Assembly (NCBI RefSeq): GCF_012033695.1 | Contig: NZ_JAAVJI010000002.1 | Location: 1 to 64,000, forward strand | Origin: Pseudomonas quercus | GTDB taxonomy: Bacteria > Pseudomonadota > Gammaproteobacteria > Pseudomonadales > Pseudomonadaceae | DNA: 64,000 bases | Reading direction: 5' to 3' | Shown here: one piece after another, positions 44,704 to 54,075 of the stretch | How positions within the stretch are numbered: position 1 is the stretch's first letter | How the letters are laid out: the number at the start of each line of letters is the position of its first letter | Notes under the pieces: model-generated | Told to the model about the DNA's origin: nothing | What the model saw: the letters and a program-made list of their open reading frames with translations, nothing else | Databases searched by the model: none | Translations under genes and position numbers: made by a program

Positions 44704-45156
44704 TCAGTTCTCGGGCGCGGCAGGCGCTGGCAGGATGGCGCAGCGATAGCCATCGATGAATTCGCTAGGCATGCGCTTGGGCCGGCCAGTGGACAGCTCG
44801 ATGCACACGAATGTGGTTTGCGCACGCAACAAGGTCGCGCCATCGCGTGGGCGAACCAGCTGGAAGCGGCGGTTCATTTTCAGGCGCTGGTCCCAGTCCA
44901 TGATCCAGGTGCCCATTACCAGTTCATCGCCTTCATAGGCGGCGGCCAAGTAGTCGATCTCGTGACGCAATACCGCCATGGCGCGGTCCAGGCGGCGGTA
45001 TTCGGCCAGGTCCAGGCCTAGATGGCCGGAGTGGCGCCAGGCGCAGCGCTCAAGCCAGGCGACGTACACGGCATTGTTGGCATGCCCCAGGCCATCGATG
45101 TCATCGGCGGTTACGTGATAGTCGAGGGTGAAAGGTGCTGGTAGATCCCAATTCAT
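44704..45156 (-). CDS. Acyl-CoA thioesterase, hotdog fold (YbgC-like)
   Basis: A 150-residue single-domain hotdog protein. The 4HBT-type active site reads [22 protein letters not shown], where Asp in the DIDGLGH segment corresponds to the catalytic Asp/His region. It hydrolyses acyl-CoA thioesters; the preferred chain is unknown. GGAG lies close to the ATG at 45156. It is the first gene of a two-gene operon with dusC. Confidence 0.88.
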   Translation of the reverse strand: MNWDLPAPFTLDYHVTADDIDGLGHANNAVYVAWLERCAWRHSGHLGLDLAEYRRLDRAMAVLRHEIDYLAAAYEGDELVMGTWIMDWDQRLKMNRRFQLVRPRDGATLLRAQTTFVCIELSTGRPKRMPSEFIDGYRCAILPAPAAPEN

Positions 45157-45183
45157 AGGCTCTCCTGCGCTCACGGGGGGCTG

Positions 45184-45222
45184 GAAAAACAAAAGGCCCA
45201 TTCAATAATCGAATGAGCCTTG
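45184..45222 (-). terminator. Terminator of the tRNA-Glu/Ala operon
   Basis: On the minus strand AAGGCTCATTC pairs with GAATGGGCCTT around a short AT-rich loop and is followed by TTGTTTTT. It lies about 24 bases behind the last tRNA. Confidence 0.85.
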
Positions 45223-45245
45223 ATTCCCGGAGATCGGGGTAAACG

Positions 45246-45321
45246 TGGCGTCCCCTAGGGGACTCGAACCCCTGTTACCGCCGTGAAAGGGCGGTGTCCT
45301 AGGCCACTAGACGAAGGGGAC
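45246..45321 (-). tRNA. tRNA-Glu (anticodon TTC)
   Basis: Acceptor GTCCCCT/AGGGGAC, anticodon loop CTTTCAC, T-arm GGTTCGAGTCC and encoded CCA. Identical to the copy at 45487-45562. Confidence 0.97.
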
Positions 45322-45363
45322 GCAAACCTTCGAGCAGGCCTGCCGTAGCAGGCCTTGGCAAAT

Positions 45364-45439
<76 letters not shown>

Positions 45440-45486
45440 AATTTAACGCCTGGCGGCGTGTATCACCGAAGCGATACAGGTGAAAC

Positions 45487-45562
45487 TGGCGTCCCCTAGG
45501 GGACTCGAACCCCTGTTACCGCCGTGAAAGGGCGGTGTCCTAGGCCACTAGACGAAGGGGAC
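45487..45562 (-). tRNA. tRNA-Glu (anticodon TTC), second copy
   Basis: Same 76 bases as 45246-45321, with encoded CCA. Confidence 0.97.
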
Positions 45563-45629
45563 AGACCTTCTTTCCCACCAGCCTTCTGGCCGGTGTACCC
45601 CAGGCTTACAGCGCCTCGGGCAAGGAATA

Positions 45630-45705
<76 letters not shown>

Positions 45706-45749
45706 ACAGTGCGGCGCCTTGTTTCAGCACCATGTCGTGGACGGGGCGC

Positions 45750-45778
45750 ATATTAAGACGACACCCCTACCCTGTCAA
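45750..45778 (-). promoter_or_regulatory. Strong sigma-70 promoter of the tRNA operon
   Basis: TTGACA (45773-45778) and TAATAT (45750-45755) on the minus strand are separated by exactly 17 bases, with an AT-rich upstream stretch like an UP element and a GC-rich discriminator, the pattern of stringently controlled stable-RNA promoters. Confidence 0.9.
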
Positions 45779-45904
45779 ACAAATTTTCAGAAATTCTTGA
45801 AAAATTATTCCCGGCATTCAAAGGGTTAGGCCAACCCCCCGAATAACAAGGCTGCAACGGCAACAAGCGAAGCGCTCATGTCCGTTGCACACCCAGGGGC
45901 ATTA

Positions 45905-47386
45905 TCAGCCGATATCGGCCAGCAGCTTTTCCCATTCCTTGTTTTCTTTCTTCGAGACGCCGCCCAGTACATCCAACGCTTGACGCAGGCGGTAGCGGGT
46001 AAGGTCCGGCCCCAGGATTTCCATGGCGTCTAACACCGATACCGAGCTGGCCTGGCCAGTGATGGCGGCGAACATCAAAGGCATGGCATCCCGCAGCTTG
46101 AGCTGCAAGGCATCGACCACCGCCTGGATACAGGCCGTGATGCGGTCCTTCTCCCACTGGCGGAGGCTTTCAAGCTTCCAGAGGATAAGTTGTATCACCT
46201 GCCGAACCTGGTCAGGGCTGAGTTTCTTGCTCACGAGCAAGGCAGGGTCCGGGCGTATGCCACCCTCGAAGAAGAAGCCGCCCAGCGGCACCACCTGGCT
46301 GAAGGTTTCCACCCTGCCCTGTACCAGGGGGGCGATTTTCATCAGGTAATCCGGGTTGAACGCCCACTTCTGCAACCGCGCCGCGAAGTCTTCCACAGGC
46401 AGTTCACGCAGCCACTGGCCGTTGAGCCAGGAAAGCTTTTCGATATCGAAGATAGGCCCGCCCAAGGAGACGCGGGACAGGTCGAAGTGTTCGACCATTT
46501 CCTCCAGGGAAAACTTCTCGCGTTCGTCCGGCATGGACCAGCCCATGCGGCCCAGGTAGTTGAGCATGGCCTCAGGCATGAAGCCCATGCGCTCGTAGAA
46601 GGTCACCGAGGTGGGGTTCTTGCGCTTGGAAAGCTTGGATTTGTCCGGGTTGCGCAGCAGTGGCATATAGCAGAGCTGAGGTTGCTCCCAGCCGAAGTAT
46701 TCGTACAGCTTCATCAGCTTGGGCGCGGACGGCAGCCACTCTTCGCCACGCAGCACGTGAGTGATGCCCATCAGGTGGTCGTCCACCACGTTGGCCAGGA
46801 AGTAGGTGGGCAGGCCATCGGTCTTGATCAGCACCTGCATGTCCATACGGTCCCACGGGATCTCCACGTTGCCACGGAGCATGTCGGGCACCACGCAGAC
46901 GCCCTCGGTAGGCACCTTCATACGGATCACATGGGGCTCGCCAGCGGCCAGGCGGCGCTGGACTTCATCGGCAGGCAGCAAGAGCGCACGGCCGTCATAG
47001 CGCGGCGTTTCGCCCCGGGCGGTCTGCTCGGCGCGCATCTGGTCCAGCTCTTCAGCCGTGCAGAAACAGGGGAACGCATGGCCGGCGTCTACCAGTTGCT
47101 GGGCATAACGTTGGTAGATCTCGCCGCGCTCGCTCTGGCGGTAAGGGCCATGGGGGCCGCCTACATCCGGGCCTTCGCTCCATTCAATGCCCAACCAGCG
47201 CAGGGCATCGTAGATTTGCTGTTCGGATTCGCGGGTTGAACGCAGCTGGTCTGTGTCCTCGATCCGCAGGATGAACTCGCCCCCATGCTTTTTAGCGAAG
47301 CAGTAATTGAACAAGGCGATATAGGCCGTGCCAACGTGGGGGTCACCGGTAGGTGAAGGGGCGATTCGGGTACGAACGGTACTCAT
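45905..47386 (-). CDS. gltX: Glutamyl-tRNA synthetase
   Basis: A 493-residue class I synthetase. The HIGH-type motif is [17 protein letters not shown] and the KMSKS-type motif is [30 protein letters not shown] binds the acceptor end. It charges tRNA-Glu, two copies of which lie directly downstream. The ATG at 47386 is the family start; the same frame runs 71 codons further into REP DNA and is not coding there. Confidence 0.97.
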   Translation of the reverse strand: MSTVRTRIAPSPTGDPHVGTAYIALFNYCFAKKHGGEFILRIEDTDQLRSTRESEQQIYDALRWLGIEWSEGPDVGGPHGPYRQSERGEIYQRYAQQLVDAGHAFPCFCTAEELDQMRAEQTARGETPRYDGRALLLPADEVQRRLAAGEPHVIRMKVPTEGVCVVPDMLRGNVEIPWDRMDMQVLIKTDGLPTYFLANVVDDHLMGITHVLRGEEWLPSAPKLMKLYEYFGWEQPQLCYMPLLRNPDKSKLSKRKNPTSVTFYERMGFMPEAMLNYLGRMGWSMPDEREKFSLEEMVEHFDLSRVSLGGPIFDIEKLSWLNGQWLRELPVEDFAARLQKWAFNPDYLMKIAPLVQGRVETFSQVVPLGGFFFEGGIRPDPALLVSKKLSPDQVRQVIQLILWKLESLRQWEKDRITACIQAVVDALQLKLRDAMPLMFAAITGQASSVSVLDAMEILGPDLTRYRLRQALDVLGGVSKKENKEWEKLLADIG

Positions 47387-47430
47387 TGAAGGTTCTCGGG
47401 CAGGGCTGTGCAAAGTGAGGAATGGTAGCA

Positions 47431-47686
47431 CCCTGTGGGAGTTCGCGCAGCGCGGGCGCAGCGCGGGCGCAGCGGACGAACCTTGGGCACCCGTTCCCGG
47501 GCAAGCCCGGTCCCACAGGGTGTGCCAGGCACTGAAAGGCCCTGCGGGAGCCTGCGAAGCGCGGGCGAAGCGCGGGCGCAGCGGGCGAACCGGTGGCATT
47601 TGTTCCCGGGCAAGCCCGGTCCCACAAGGAATGCCATTGGCTAACAGACCTTGTGGGAGCCTGCGAAGCGGGCGAACCTTGGGCCA
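47431..47686. repeat. REP/BIME-type cluster with 11-bp expansions
   Basis: Two and a half units. Unit A (47431-47520) and unit B (47540-47629) each begin with a TGTGGGAG/TGCGGGAG head and end with a TTCCCGGGCAAGCCCGG and TCCCACA tail, so each folds into a long stem-loop. Unit C (47650-47686) is a head only. Units A and B carry extra copies of an 11-bp block such as CGCGGGCGCAG, which is missing in unit C. These fill the 305-base gap between gltX and uvrB. Confidence 0.85.
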
Positions 47687-47691
47687 GAGGC

Positions 47692-49707
47692 TTACACCGC
47701 CAGTAAACGCTCGCGCAATTTGCCGATCTCGTCCCGGGTTTGCGCGGCGGCCTCGAACTCCAGGTCGCGCGCATACTGCAGCATCTTCTCTTCCAACTGG
47801 CGAATGCGCTTGGTGATTTCGCTTGGGCTACGCAGCTCGGCTTCGTACTTGGCGCTTTCTTCGGCGGCCTTGGCCATGCCCTTGCGCTTCTTGCTCTTGC
47901 CCCCTGGGATGTTGGCGCCTTCAAGAATGTCCGCAATATCACGCACTACGCCTTTAGGCACGATACCGTTGGCCTCGTTGAACGCGATCTGCTTCTCACG
48001 ACGGCGGTCTGTCTCGTTGATGGCGCGTTCCATGGAGCCTGTCATGTTGTCCGCGTACAAGATGGCGCGACCATTGAGGTTACGGGCCGCACGGCCAATG
48101 GTCTGGATCAGCGAGCGCTCCGAACGCAAGAACCCTTCCTTGTCCGCGTCCAGAATGGCGACCAAGGCCACCTCAGGCATGTCCAGGCCCTCGCGCAGCA
48201 GGTTGATCCCCACCAGCACGTCGAACGTGCCCAGGCGCAGGTCACGGATGATCTCCACCCGCTCCACGGTATCGATGTCCGAGTGCAGGTAGCGCACGCG
48301 CACATCGTGGTCTGCCAGGTAGTCCGTAAGGTCTTCAGACATGCGCTTGGTCAGTGTGGTCACCAGTACGCGCTGGTCAAGGGCGACACGTTTGCGGATT
48401 TCCGACAACAGATCATCCACCTGAGTGGACGCCGGGCGAATTTCGATCTGAGGGTCCACCAGGCCGGTAGGCCGCACCACCTGCTCGACCACTCTCCCCG
48501 CATGCTCCTGCTCGTAAGGGCCTGGCGTGGCCGATACGAAGATGGTCTGGGGCATGATCGATTCCCACTCTTCGAAACGCATGGGCCGGTTATCCAGCGC
48601 CGACGGCAGGCGGAAGCCGTATTCCACCAAGGTTTCCTTGCGTGAGCGGTCGCCTTTGTACATGGCGCCCACCTGGGGGACGCTCACGTGGGACTCGTCG
48701 ATCACCAGCAGGGCCTCGGCCGGCAGATAGTCGTACAACGTAGGCGGCGGGGCCCCGGCCGGGCGGCCTGACAGGTAGCGGGAGTAGTTTTCGATCCCGT
48801 TGCAATAGCCCAGCTCCAGCATCATTTCAAGGTCGAACCGGGTGCGCTGTTCCAGCCGCTGGGCCTCTACCAGCTTGTTGGCCCCGCGCAGGTACTCCAG
48901 GCGCTCTTCCAGCTCTACCTTGATCTTCTCGATGGCCCCTACGATGGTTTCCCTAGGGGTCACGTAGTGGGTCTTGGGGTAGAGAGTGTAGCGCGGCAGG
49001 CGCTGGATGATTTCCCCGGTGAGCGGGTCGAAGGACGAGATGTTTTCGATTTCATCGTCGAACAGCTCGATACGGATGGCTTCCAGGTCCGACTCGGCCG
49101 GGAATACGTCGATCACGTCGCCACGCACACGGAAGGTGGCCCGGGCGAAATCCATTTCGTTGCGGGTGTACTGCAGCTCAGCCAGCCGGCGCAGCAGCTC
49201 GCGCTGGTCGAAGCGGTCGCCTCGGTCCAGGTGCAGCACCATACGCAGGTAGGTTTCCGGGCTGCCCAGGCCGTAGATGCAACTGACCGTGGTGACGATG
49301 ATTGCGTCTTTACGCTCCAACAAGGCCTTGGTGGCCGACAACCGCATCTGTTCGATGTGATCGTTGATGGAGGCGTCCTTTTCAATGAAGGTGTCCGACG
49401 ACGGCACATAGGCCTCGGGCTGGTAATAGTCGTAGTAGGACACAAAGTACTCAACGGCGTTGTTGGGGAAGAACGCCTTGAACTCTCCATACAACTGGGC
49501 TGCGAGGGTTTTGTTAGGTGCCAGTACCAACGTCGGCCGCTTTACCTGGGACACCACGTTGGCAATGCTGAACGTCTTGCCTGAGCCGGTCACCCCCAGC
49601 AGAGTCTGATGCGCCAGGCCTGCATCGATGCCCTCTACCAGTTGGCGGATCGCTTCAGGCTGATCGCCAGCAGGGCGGTATTGGGTAACAAGCTGGAATT
49701 CGGACAT
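47692..49707 (-). CDS. uvrB: UvrABC excinuclease subunit B
   Basis: A 671-residue helicase-fold protein. Walker A is [14 protein letters not shown], the beta-hairpin region includes [12 protein letters not shown], helicase motifs [21 protein letters not shown] and [10 protein letters not shown] follow, and a UvrC-binding UVR motif ends the protein ([20 protein letters not shown]). It verifies lesions and loads UvrC in nucleotide-excision repair. GAGGT is six bases before the ATG. A LexA site was not obvious upstream. Confidence 0.97.
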   Translation of the reverse strand: MSEFQLVTQYRPAGDQPEAIRQLVEGIDAGLAHQTLLGVTGSGKTFSIANVVSQVKRPTLVLAPNKTLAAQLYGEFKAFFPNNAVEYFVSYYDYYQPEAYVPSSDTFIEKDASINDHIEQMRLSATKALLERKDAIIVTTVSCIYGLGSPETYLRMVLHLDRGDRFDQRELLRRLAELQYTRNEMDFARATFRVRGDVIDVFPAESDLEAIRIELFDDEIENISSFDPLTGEIIQRLPRYTLYPKTHYVTPRETIVGAIEKIKVELEERLEYLRGANKLVEAQRLEQRTRFDLEMMLELGYCNGIENYSRYLSGRPAGAPPPTLYDYLPAEALLVIDESHVSVPQVGAMYKGDRSRKETLVEYGFRLPSALDNRPMRFEEWESIMPQTIFVSATPGPYEQEHAGRVVEQVVRPTGLVDPQIEIRPASTQVDDLLSEIRKRVALDQRVLVTTLTKRMSEDLTDYLADHDVRVRYLHSDIDTVERVEIIRDLRLGTFDVLVGINLLREGLDMPEVALVAILDADKEGFLRSERSLIQTIGRAARNLNGRAILYADNMTGSMERAINETDRRREKQIAFNEANGIVPKGVVRDIADILEGANIPGGKSKKRKGMAKAAEESAKYEAELRSPSEITKRIRQLEEKMLQYARDLEFEAAAQTRDEIGKLRERLLAV

Positions 49708-49877
49708 GGTCTACCTCGGTTCACCCCGCAGGGCTGTATCCATAAACAGTACTTGGGCCATTGCTGTCCCGTCAAACCCGCATGCGTTCAAGGCCCCAGC
49801 AATGTGCCACTGGGCCTGATTCAGGCGGGGAAATAAATTCACTAAAACAAAGCCATGGCGGTCGCGAACCTGCGGTG

Positions 49878-49928
49878 CGGTCTCTATACTCACTGACCGT
49901 TGGCGTACCGCGTTGGTGCGGTCTTTTT
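49878..49928 (+). promoter_or_regulatory. Terminator-like hairpin and alternative pairing in the aminotransferase leader
   Basis: ACCGC (49907-49911) and GCGGT (49918-49922) form a stem followed by CTTTTT, an intrinsic terminator 28 bases before the aminotransferase start. GACCG (49895-49899) can pair either with CGGTC at 49919-49923, extending the terminator, or with CGGTC at 49878-49882, releasing it. A TATACT at 49885-49890 might instead be a promoter -10 box. Attenuation is a hypothesis. Confidence 0.45.
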
Positions 49929-49956
49929 AACTTCTCCCACAGAGCCACGGTCCCTC

Positions 49957-51147
49957 ATGAGCCTGTTTTCCGCTGTCGAATTGGCACCCCGCGATCCTAT
50001 CCTCGGCCTCAACGAGGCCTTCAACGCTGACCCCCGCATGGGCAAGATCAACCTGGGCGTAGGCGTGTATTACGACGAGGCTGGCAAACTCCCGCTGCTC
50101 AAGGCCGTCATCCAGGCTGAGCAGGCCCGGGTGGCCCAGCACGCGGCACGCGGCTACCTGCCCATCGACGGCATCGCCACTTACGACAAGGCCGTACAGG
50201 TGCTGCTGTTCGGGGAGCAGTCGCCGTTACTGGCCGAAGGCCGTGTGGTGACCGTTCAAGCCGTAGGTGGCACGGGGGCGCTCAAGCTGGGCGCAGATTT
50301 CATCAAGCGCCTGAAGCCCGATACCGTGGTGGCCATCAGTGACCCGAGCTGGGAAAACCACCGGGCCCTGTTCGAAACCGCTGGTTTCCCTGTGCAGGAC
50401 TACCGCTACTATGATGCGACCAACCACGGTGTAGACCGTTCCGGCCTGCTGGAGGACTTGAACGCGCTCCCCAGTGGTTCAGTGGTGGTGCTGCATGCGT
50501 GCTGCCACAACCCCACCGGCGTGGACCTGACCCGCAGCGATTGGGAGCAGGTGCTGGACGTGGTTCGCGCCAAGGGCCATATCCCCTTCCTGGACATCGC
50601 CTACCAAGGCTTTGGCGATGGTATTGCCGAGGATGCCGAGGCGGTACGCCTGTTCGCGGAAGCGGGCCTTGAGTTCTTCGTGTCCAGTTCGTTCTCCAAG
50701 TCCTTCTCGCTGTATGGCGAGCGCGTGGGCGCCTTGTCGATCGTGACAGCCTCACGGGACGAGAGCGCTCGCGTACTTTCCCAAGTCAAGCGCGTGATTC
50801 GCACCAACTACTCCAACCCCCCCACCCATGGCGCGACCATTGTTGCCACGGTGCTTAACAGCACGGAACTGCGTGCCCTATGGGAATCGGAACTGGCAGA
50901 GATGCGTAGCCGCATCCGCGACATGCGCTTGGCCTTGGTCGACCGCCTGGCGGGCGCCAGCCAGGATTTCAGTTTCATTCAGCAGCAGCGGGGGATGTTC
51001 TCCTACTCGGGCCTGACAACCGCTCAGGTTCACCGTTTGCGTGATGAATTTGGCATCTATGCATTGGACACAGGGCGCATCTGTGCTGCCGCCCTTAACC
51101 AAGGCAATCTGGGTATCGTCACAGACGCTATCCGCAAGGTCATTTGA
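49957..51147 (+). CDS. Aspartate/aromatic amino-acid aminotransferase
   Basis: A 396-residue fold-type I PLP enzyme of the AspC/TyrB group. LHACCHNPTGVDLT, DIAYQGFGDGIAEDA and the Schiff-base Lys in SSSFSKSFSLYGERVGAL are present, as is the C-terminal GMFSYSGL. It transfers amino groups between aspartate, aromatic amino acids and 2-oxoglutarate. The ATG at 49957 (MSLFSAVELAPRDPI) is the family start. It is divergent from uvrB. Substrate preference cannot be read from the sequence. Confidence 0.93.
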   Translation: MSLFSAVELAPRDPILGLNEAFNADPRMGKINLGVGVYYDEAGKLPLLKAVIQAEQARVAQHAARGYLPIDGIATYDKAVQVLLFGEQSPLLAEGRVVTVQAVGGTGALKLGADFIKRLKPDTVVAISDPSWENHRALFETAGFPVQDYRYYDATNHGVDRSGLLEDLNALPSGSVVVLHACCHNPTGVDLTRSDWEQVLDVVRAKGHIPFLDIAYQGFGDGIAEDAEAVRLFAEAGLEFFVSSSFSKSFSLYGERVGALSIVTASRDESARVLSQVKRVIRTNYSNPPTHGATIVATVLNSTELRALWESELAEMRSRIRDMRLALVDRLAGASQDFSFIQQQRGMFSYSGLTTAQVHRLRDEFGIYALDTGRICAAALNQGNLGIVTDAIRKVI

Positions 51148-51181
51148 GAATCCGTCACTTCTATCCAGGCAGGAGCTTTCA

Positions 51182-51559
51182 ATGAAACGTATTGCACTTC
51201 CCGCGCTGTTCGCTATCGCCTGCCTCGCGGCCACTGCCCAGGCTGCCGAACCCGCCAAGACCGTTACTACCGACAAGGGTGCGGTATGGGTGGATGACAA
51301 GGGCCAGGCCCTGTACACCTACGATGAGGACATGACGGGCATGTCCATGTGCAATGGCAAGTGCGTGGAAAACTGGCCAGCCTTCGTGGCTCAAACTGGC
51401 GCCGTTCCAGAGGGCGACTGGACACTGGTCAAGCGCAACGACGGGCGCCAGCAGTGGGCCTACAAGGACAAACCGTTGTACACCTGGAAAAACGATGCCA
51501 AGCCCGGTGATGTGACCGGGGATGGCAAAGGCGGGGTGTGGCACGTTGCCAAGCCCTAA
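51182..51559 (+). CDS. Secreted COG4315-type repeat protein
   Basis: A 125-residue exported protein with a signal peptide (about 1-21, ending AQA). The mature part contains two copies of the small repeat of this family: VDDKGQALYTYDEDMTGMSMCNGKCVENWPAF and a second one with YKDKPLYTWKNDAKPGDVTGDG. Two cysteines flank the first repeat. The function is unknown; family members are periplasmic or lipoproteins. AGGAG is 6 bases before the ATG. Confidence 0.85.
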   Translation: MKRIALPALFAIACLAATAQAAEPAKTVTTDKGAVWVDDKGQALYTYDEDMTGMSMCNGKCVENWPAFVAQTGAVPEGDWTLVKRNDGRQQWAYKDKPLYTWKNDAKPGDVTGDGKGGVWHVAKP

Positions 51560-51562
51560 GAT

Positions 51563-52123
51563 TCAGGGCGCTTCGCCAAGGGTGTAAAACACTCCCCCGC
51601 TCCACACGCCTAACCACTGCTGGCCGTCTACCTCTCGGGTAACGGCCAGCTCTACCAGCTGATAGAAGACGTTACGGTTAATCAAAGCTTCCAGGTTGCC
51701 GCGCACAGTTACATAAGGTGCAGGCTCGCCCGTTACGTCATCGGTCACTACCCGCAGGGGATGTTCCGGCCCGGCGCTGAACTGGTTCTCCACGTTGTCT
51801 GTGAAGTGGAGGTGCTGTTGCTCGCCCTCACCTTCCACCTGCATCAGCACCGCCACAAAGGGTGCGTCTTCAATCTGGATGCCCACCTTCTCCACCGGCG
51901 TCACCAGGCACCAACGGTCTTCATCACGCCTTAAAATAGTTGAGAACAACCGCACCATAGGCTTTCGCGTGATAGGGGTACCCAGGTAATACCAGGTGCC
52001 ATCACGGGCAATGCGCAGGTCGATATCCCCACAAAAGGCCGGGTTCCACAGGTGCACCGGGGGCAACCCTTGGGCCTTGGGAATCTGTTCCAGCAAGTTG
52101 TCAGCCGTTGAAGGGTTGCTCAT
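51563..52123 (-). CDS. DUF1285 protein
   Basis: A 186-residue protein with the DUF1285 pattern: PPVHLWNPAFCGDIDLRIARDGTWYYLGTPI, RKPMVRLFSTILRRDEDRWCLVTPVEK and a C-terminal GVWSGGVFYTLG. The function is unknown. It has no signal peptide. It is convergent with the COG4315 gene and probably shares a transcript with the lipoprotein gene behind it. Confidence 0.88.
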   Translation of the reverse strand: MSNPSTADNLLEQIPKAQGLPPVHLWNPAFCGDIDLRIARDGTWYYLGTPITRKPMVRLFSTILRRDEDRWCLVTPVEKVGIQIEDAPFVAVLMQVEGEGEQQHLHFTDNVENQFSAGPEHPLRVVTDDVTGEPAPYVTVRGNLEALINRNVFYQLVELAVTREVDGQQWLGVWSGGVFYTLGEAP

Positions 52124-52140
52124 GGTCGTTCCTAAAGCGG

Positions 52141-52749
52141 TTACGGCTGGTCGCCCATGCCTAACAAGCGCTGAGCGTAGTCCTCGAAAGGCGGGCCAAG
52201 CAAGTCTTCCGGCCGGTTGTTGTGGAAGGTAAGCAACCCGCCTCGGCTGCGAATAGTGGCAGTATCGATCAGATAGCGTGTACTGGTCTCGATCAGCATC
52301 ATCTGTACCACACCACTGTCGATGCCCAGCCGGTCTACAGCTTCCTGGTCAGACCATTCGTCCAGGTTGCCGATACGGTCATCCGCCCTGGCAAAGCGCG
52401 TGTACAACACATAGTGCGCACCCACACCCCGTGCCTCGGTCAGCGCCTGTTCAAGGCCTTCTGGCTGTTCTGCGCGACGTACCATGGGGAAGTATTCAAC
52501 GAAGCCTTTGAACGCTTCCTCAGCCACTACGTTAGGCCGAGGGTACGCGCCACCGGGGGGAACGAATGAACCCTGGGCGATGTAGATAAAGGAGTCTGGC
52601 TGCAGCCGGAAGTTGACTGAACGGCGGGTCTGGCTGTGGTCGAGCACGCCGGCGTCGCTAAGCTGGTCCCGTGCTACTACGCCCATGTCACTCACACTCA
52701 TGCAACCGCTCAACAGCAGCATTGCCAGTACAGCACCCAACCTTTGCAT
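52141..52749 (-). CDS. DUF4823 lipoprotein
   Basis: A 202-residue predicted lipoprotein (MQRLGAVLAMLLLSGC, lipidated Cys16) of the DUF4823 type, with the mature segment SVNFRLQPDSFIYIAQGSF and GAHYVLYTRFARADDRIGN. The function is unknown. The ATG at 52749 is chosen because it opens the signal peptide; an upstream in-frame start would mask it. Confidence 0.85.
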   Translation of the reverse strand: MQRLGAVLAMLLLSGCMSVSDMGVVARDQLSDAGVLDHSQTRRSVNFRLQPDSFIYIAQGSFVPPGGAYPRPNVVAEEAFKGFVEYFPMVRRAEQPEGLEQALTEARGVGAHYVLYTRFARADDRIGNLDEWSDQEAVDRLGIDSGVVQMMLIETSTRYLIDTATIRSRGGLLTFHNNRPEDLLGPPFEDYAQRLLGMGDQP

Positions 52750-52824
52750 TGCGTTCTCCAAATGCCGCGACGGAAACCCGGCGAATGAAGACCCCAATGC
52801 AGCTTTTGCGCCAACCGCGTTGCG

Positions 52825-53121
52825 CTAGGCCTTGTTTAAAACAGATGCAGGCACCACAGGCCTGCGCAGCACGACCTGCAGGTAGAAAATGCCCATTATC
52901 AACACCAGCAGCCGGTCCAGCCAGCGACGGTTGCTGCTCTGCAACTTGCGGTTGAATACCAGCAGCTCCAGCCCATGCAGTAGCAACAGGCTAATGCCAG
53001 CAAGGGAGATAAGCGCGGAGAAAGGTTTTGGAAACGGCGACACTAGATTCAGCAGTACTAGCCACCACCCCAGAAGCGGCAGTAGGGAGGCCACGCCAGA
53101 AGCGATTGTGGGAAACCTCAT
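52825..53121 (-). CDS. DUF1145 small membrane protein
   Basis: A 98-residue protein with three likely helices (about 8-28, 33-55 and 68-86), matching the DUF1145/YhhL type. The function is unknown. It lies 67 bases behind the OmpA-type gene; its ribosome-binding bases GCGAGG are inside a strong inverted repeat. Confidence 0.78.
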   Translation of the reverse strand: MRFPTIASGVASLLPLLGWWLVLLNLVSPFPKPFSALISLAGISLLLLHGLELLVFNRKLQSSNRRWLDRLLVLIMGIFYLQVVLRRPVVPASVLNKA

Positions 53122-53130
53122 GGGGCGGGA

Positions 53131-53181
53131 CCTCGCAGCCGTTTCGGTAAAGGGGGTTACTCTACCGAAAAAGCTGCGAGG
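53131..53181 (-). promoter_or_regulatory. Long hairpin covering the DUF1145 ribosome-binding site
   Basis: CCTCGCAGC (53131-53139) pairs exactly with GCTGCGAGG (53173-53181), and inside it TTTCGGTA (53142-53149) with TACCGAAA (53163-53170). On the minus strand it begins 8 bases after the OmpA-type stop. No T run follows; the final arm holds GCGAGG, the only ribosome-binding candidate for the DUF1145 gene 9 bases later. It may be a terminator, a translation switch or an mRNA 3' protector. Confidence 0.65.
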
Positions 53182-53188
53182 CGTCCTG

Positions 53189-53926
53189 TCAGCGGTTCAG
53201 GCGCAGTTCCACTCGACGGTTCTGCGCACGGCCTTCAGGCGTGCCATTGTCCGCCACAGGTTGGCTTTCGCCATAGCCCTGGCTGCTCAGCTTGGCCTGG
53301 GCCACGCCGTGCTGGGTCAGGAAGTCCACCACGCTTTGGGCGCGGCGTTCAGAAAGGCCCTGGTTGTAACTGTCACTGCCTACGCTGTCGGTATGACCCT
53401 CAACCTTTACGCTGACAATGTCAGCCGCGTTGAGGCGATCCAGCAAGCCCGTCAACTGGCTTTGGGCCTCTGCGGTCAGGTTGGACTTGTCAAACTCAAA
53501 CAGCACGTCACCCGCGTCGCTCAGGGTGATGACCTCTTCCTTGGGCGGCTGAGGTGGTGGTGGCGGTGGCTCTACCGCCACAGGCGCTGGCAGCGGTGGC
53601 AATGGGCAACCGTTGTGGGATACCGGTGTACCGTGCGGTGTGTCGGGGCAGCGATCACGGCGGTCAAACACGCCATCCCCGTCCTGGTCACCGTCCTGCG
53701 CGTAACAGATCAAACCGCCGGTAATCACACCCAGCACCCCTCCCCCTGCAGCCCAGGCGCTGCTTTCCAGCGCGCCCAGCCCTGCACCTGCTACACCCCC
53801 GATGGCACTGCAAATGGGCCAGTTCCCTTGGTTCAGCGGCGCAGTACCATCACTGTGCGATGCGCACCCTGAGAGAACACTACTGACCAGAAGAACGGGC
53901 AACAATGCCCGCACGATTGTTCTCAT
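53189..53926 (-). CDS. OmpA-family lipoprotein
   Basis: A 245-residue outer-membrane lipoprotein. Lipobox LSGC (Cys21), then a glycine-rich segment (about 40-70), an Asp-rich DGDQDGDGVFDRRDRCPD stretch like thrombospondin type-3 calcium loops (about 78-100), a Pro-rich linker, and a peptidoglycan-binding OmpA domain (about 135-245: LFEFDKSNLTAEAQ, VEGHTDSVGSDSYNQGLSERRAQSV and NRRVELRL). It anchors the outer membrane to peptidoglycan. The start at 53926 is the only one that yields a signal peptide. Confidence 0.92.
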   Translation of the reverse strand: MRTIVRALLPVLLVSSVLSGCASHSDGTAPLNQGNWPICSAIGGVAGAGLGALESSAWAAGGGVLGVITGGLICYAQDGDQDGDGVFDRRDRCPDTPHGTPVSHNGCPLPPLPAPVAVEPPPPPPQPPKEEVITLSDAGDVLFEFDKSNLTAEAQSQLTGLLDRLNAADIVSVKVEGHTDSVGSDSYNQGLSERRAQSVVDFLTQHGVAQAKLSSQGYGESQPVADNGTPEGRAQNRRVELRLNR

Positions 53927-54075
53927 CGTTGTAACTCCTGTGTCGCCGGCCGGTGCCGGTCATTGGATTAAAGCCCAAGGCAGGTCGCTCTGCCGAAATA
54001 CAGGCAAATTGATTGCGCACTAGGCGGGAAGTTTCCAGGACGTTAGTCTTTGTTTTCCAAAAGAGGACGTGCGGC

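Noticed and set aside
46190..47239. 349-codon plus-strand frame opposite gltX
   Set aside because: It is a shadow of the aminoacyl-tRNA synthetase.
47387..47599. 71-residue N-terminal extension of gltX
   Set aside because: The extension lies in REP repeats, and the HIGH-motif start [14 protein letters not shown] begins at 47386.
47383..47942. Any CRISPR-like array in the repeat cluster
   Set aside because: The repeats are unequal inverted REP units without regular spacers, and no cas genes are present.
47692..49707. LexA box before uvrB
   Set aside because: I looked for a CTGT-N8-ACAG pattern upstream and did not see a convincing one.
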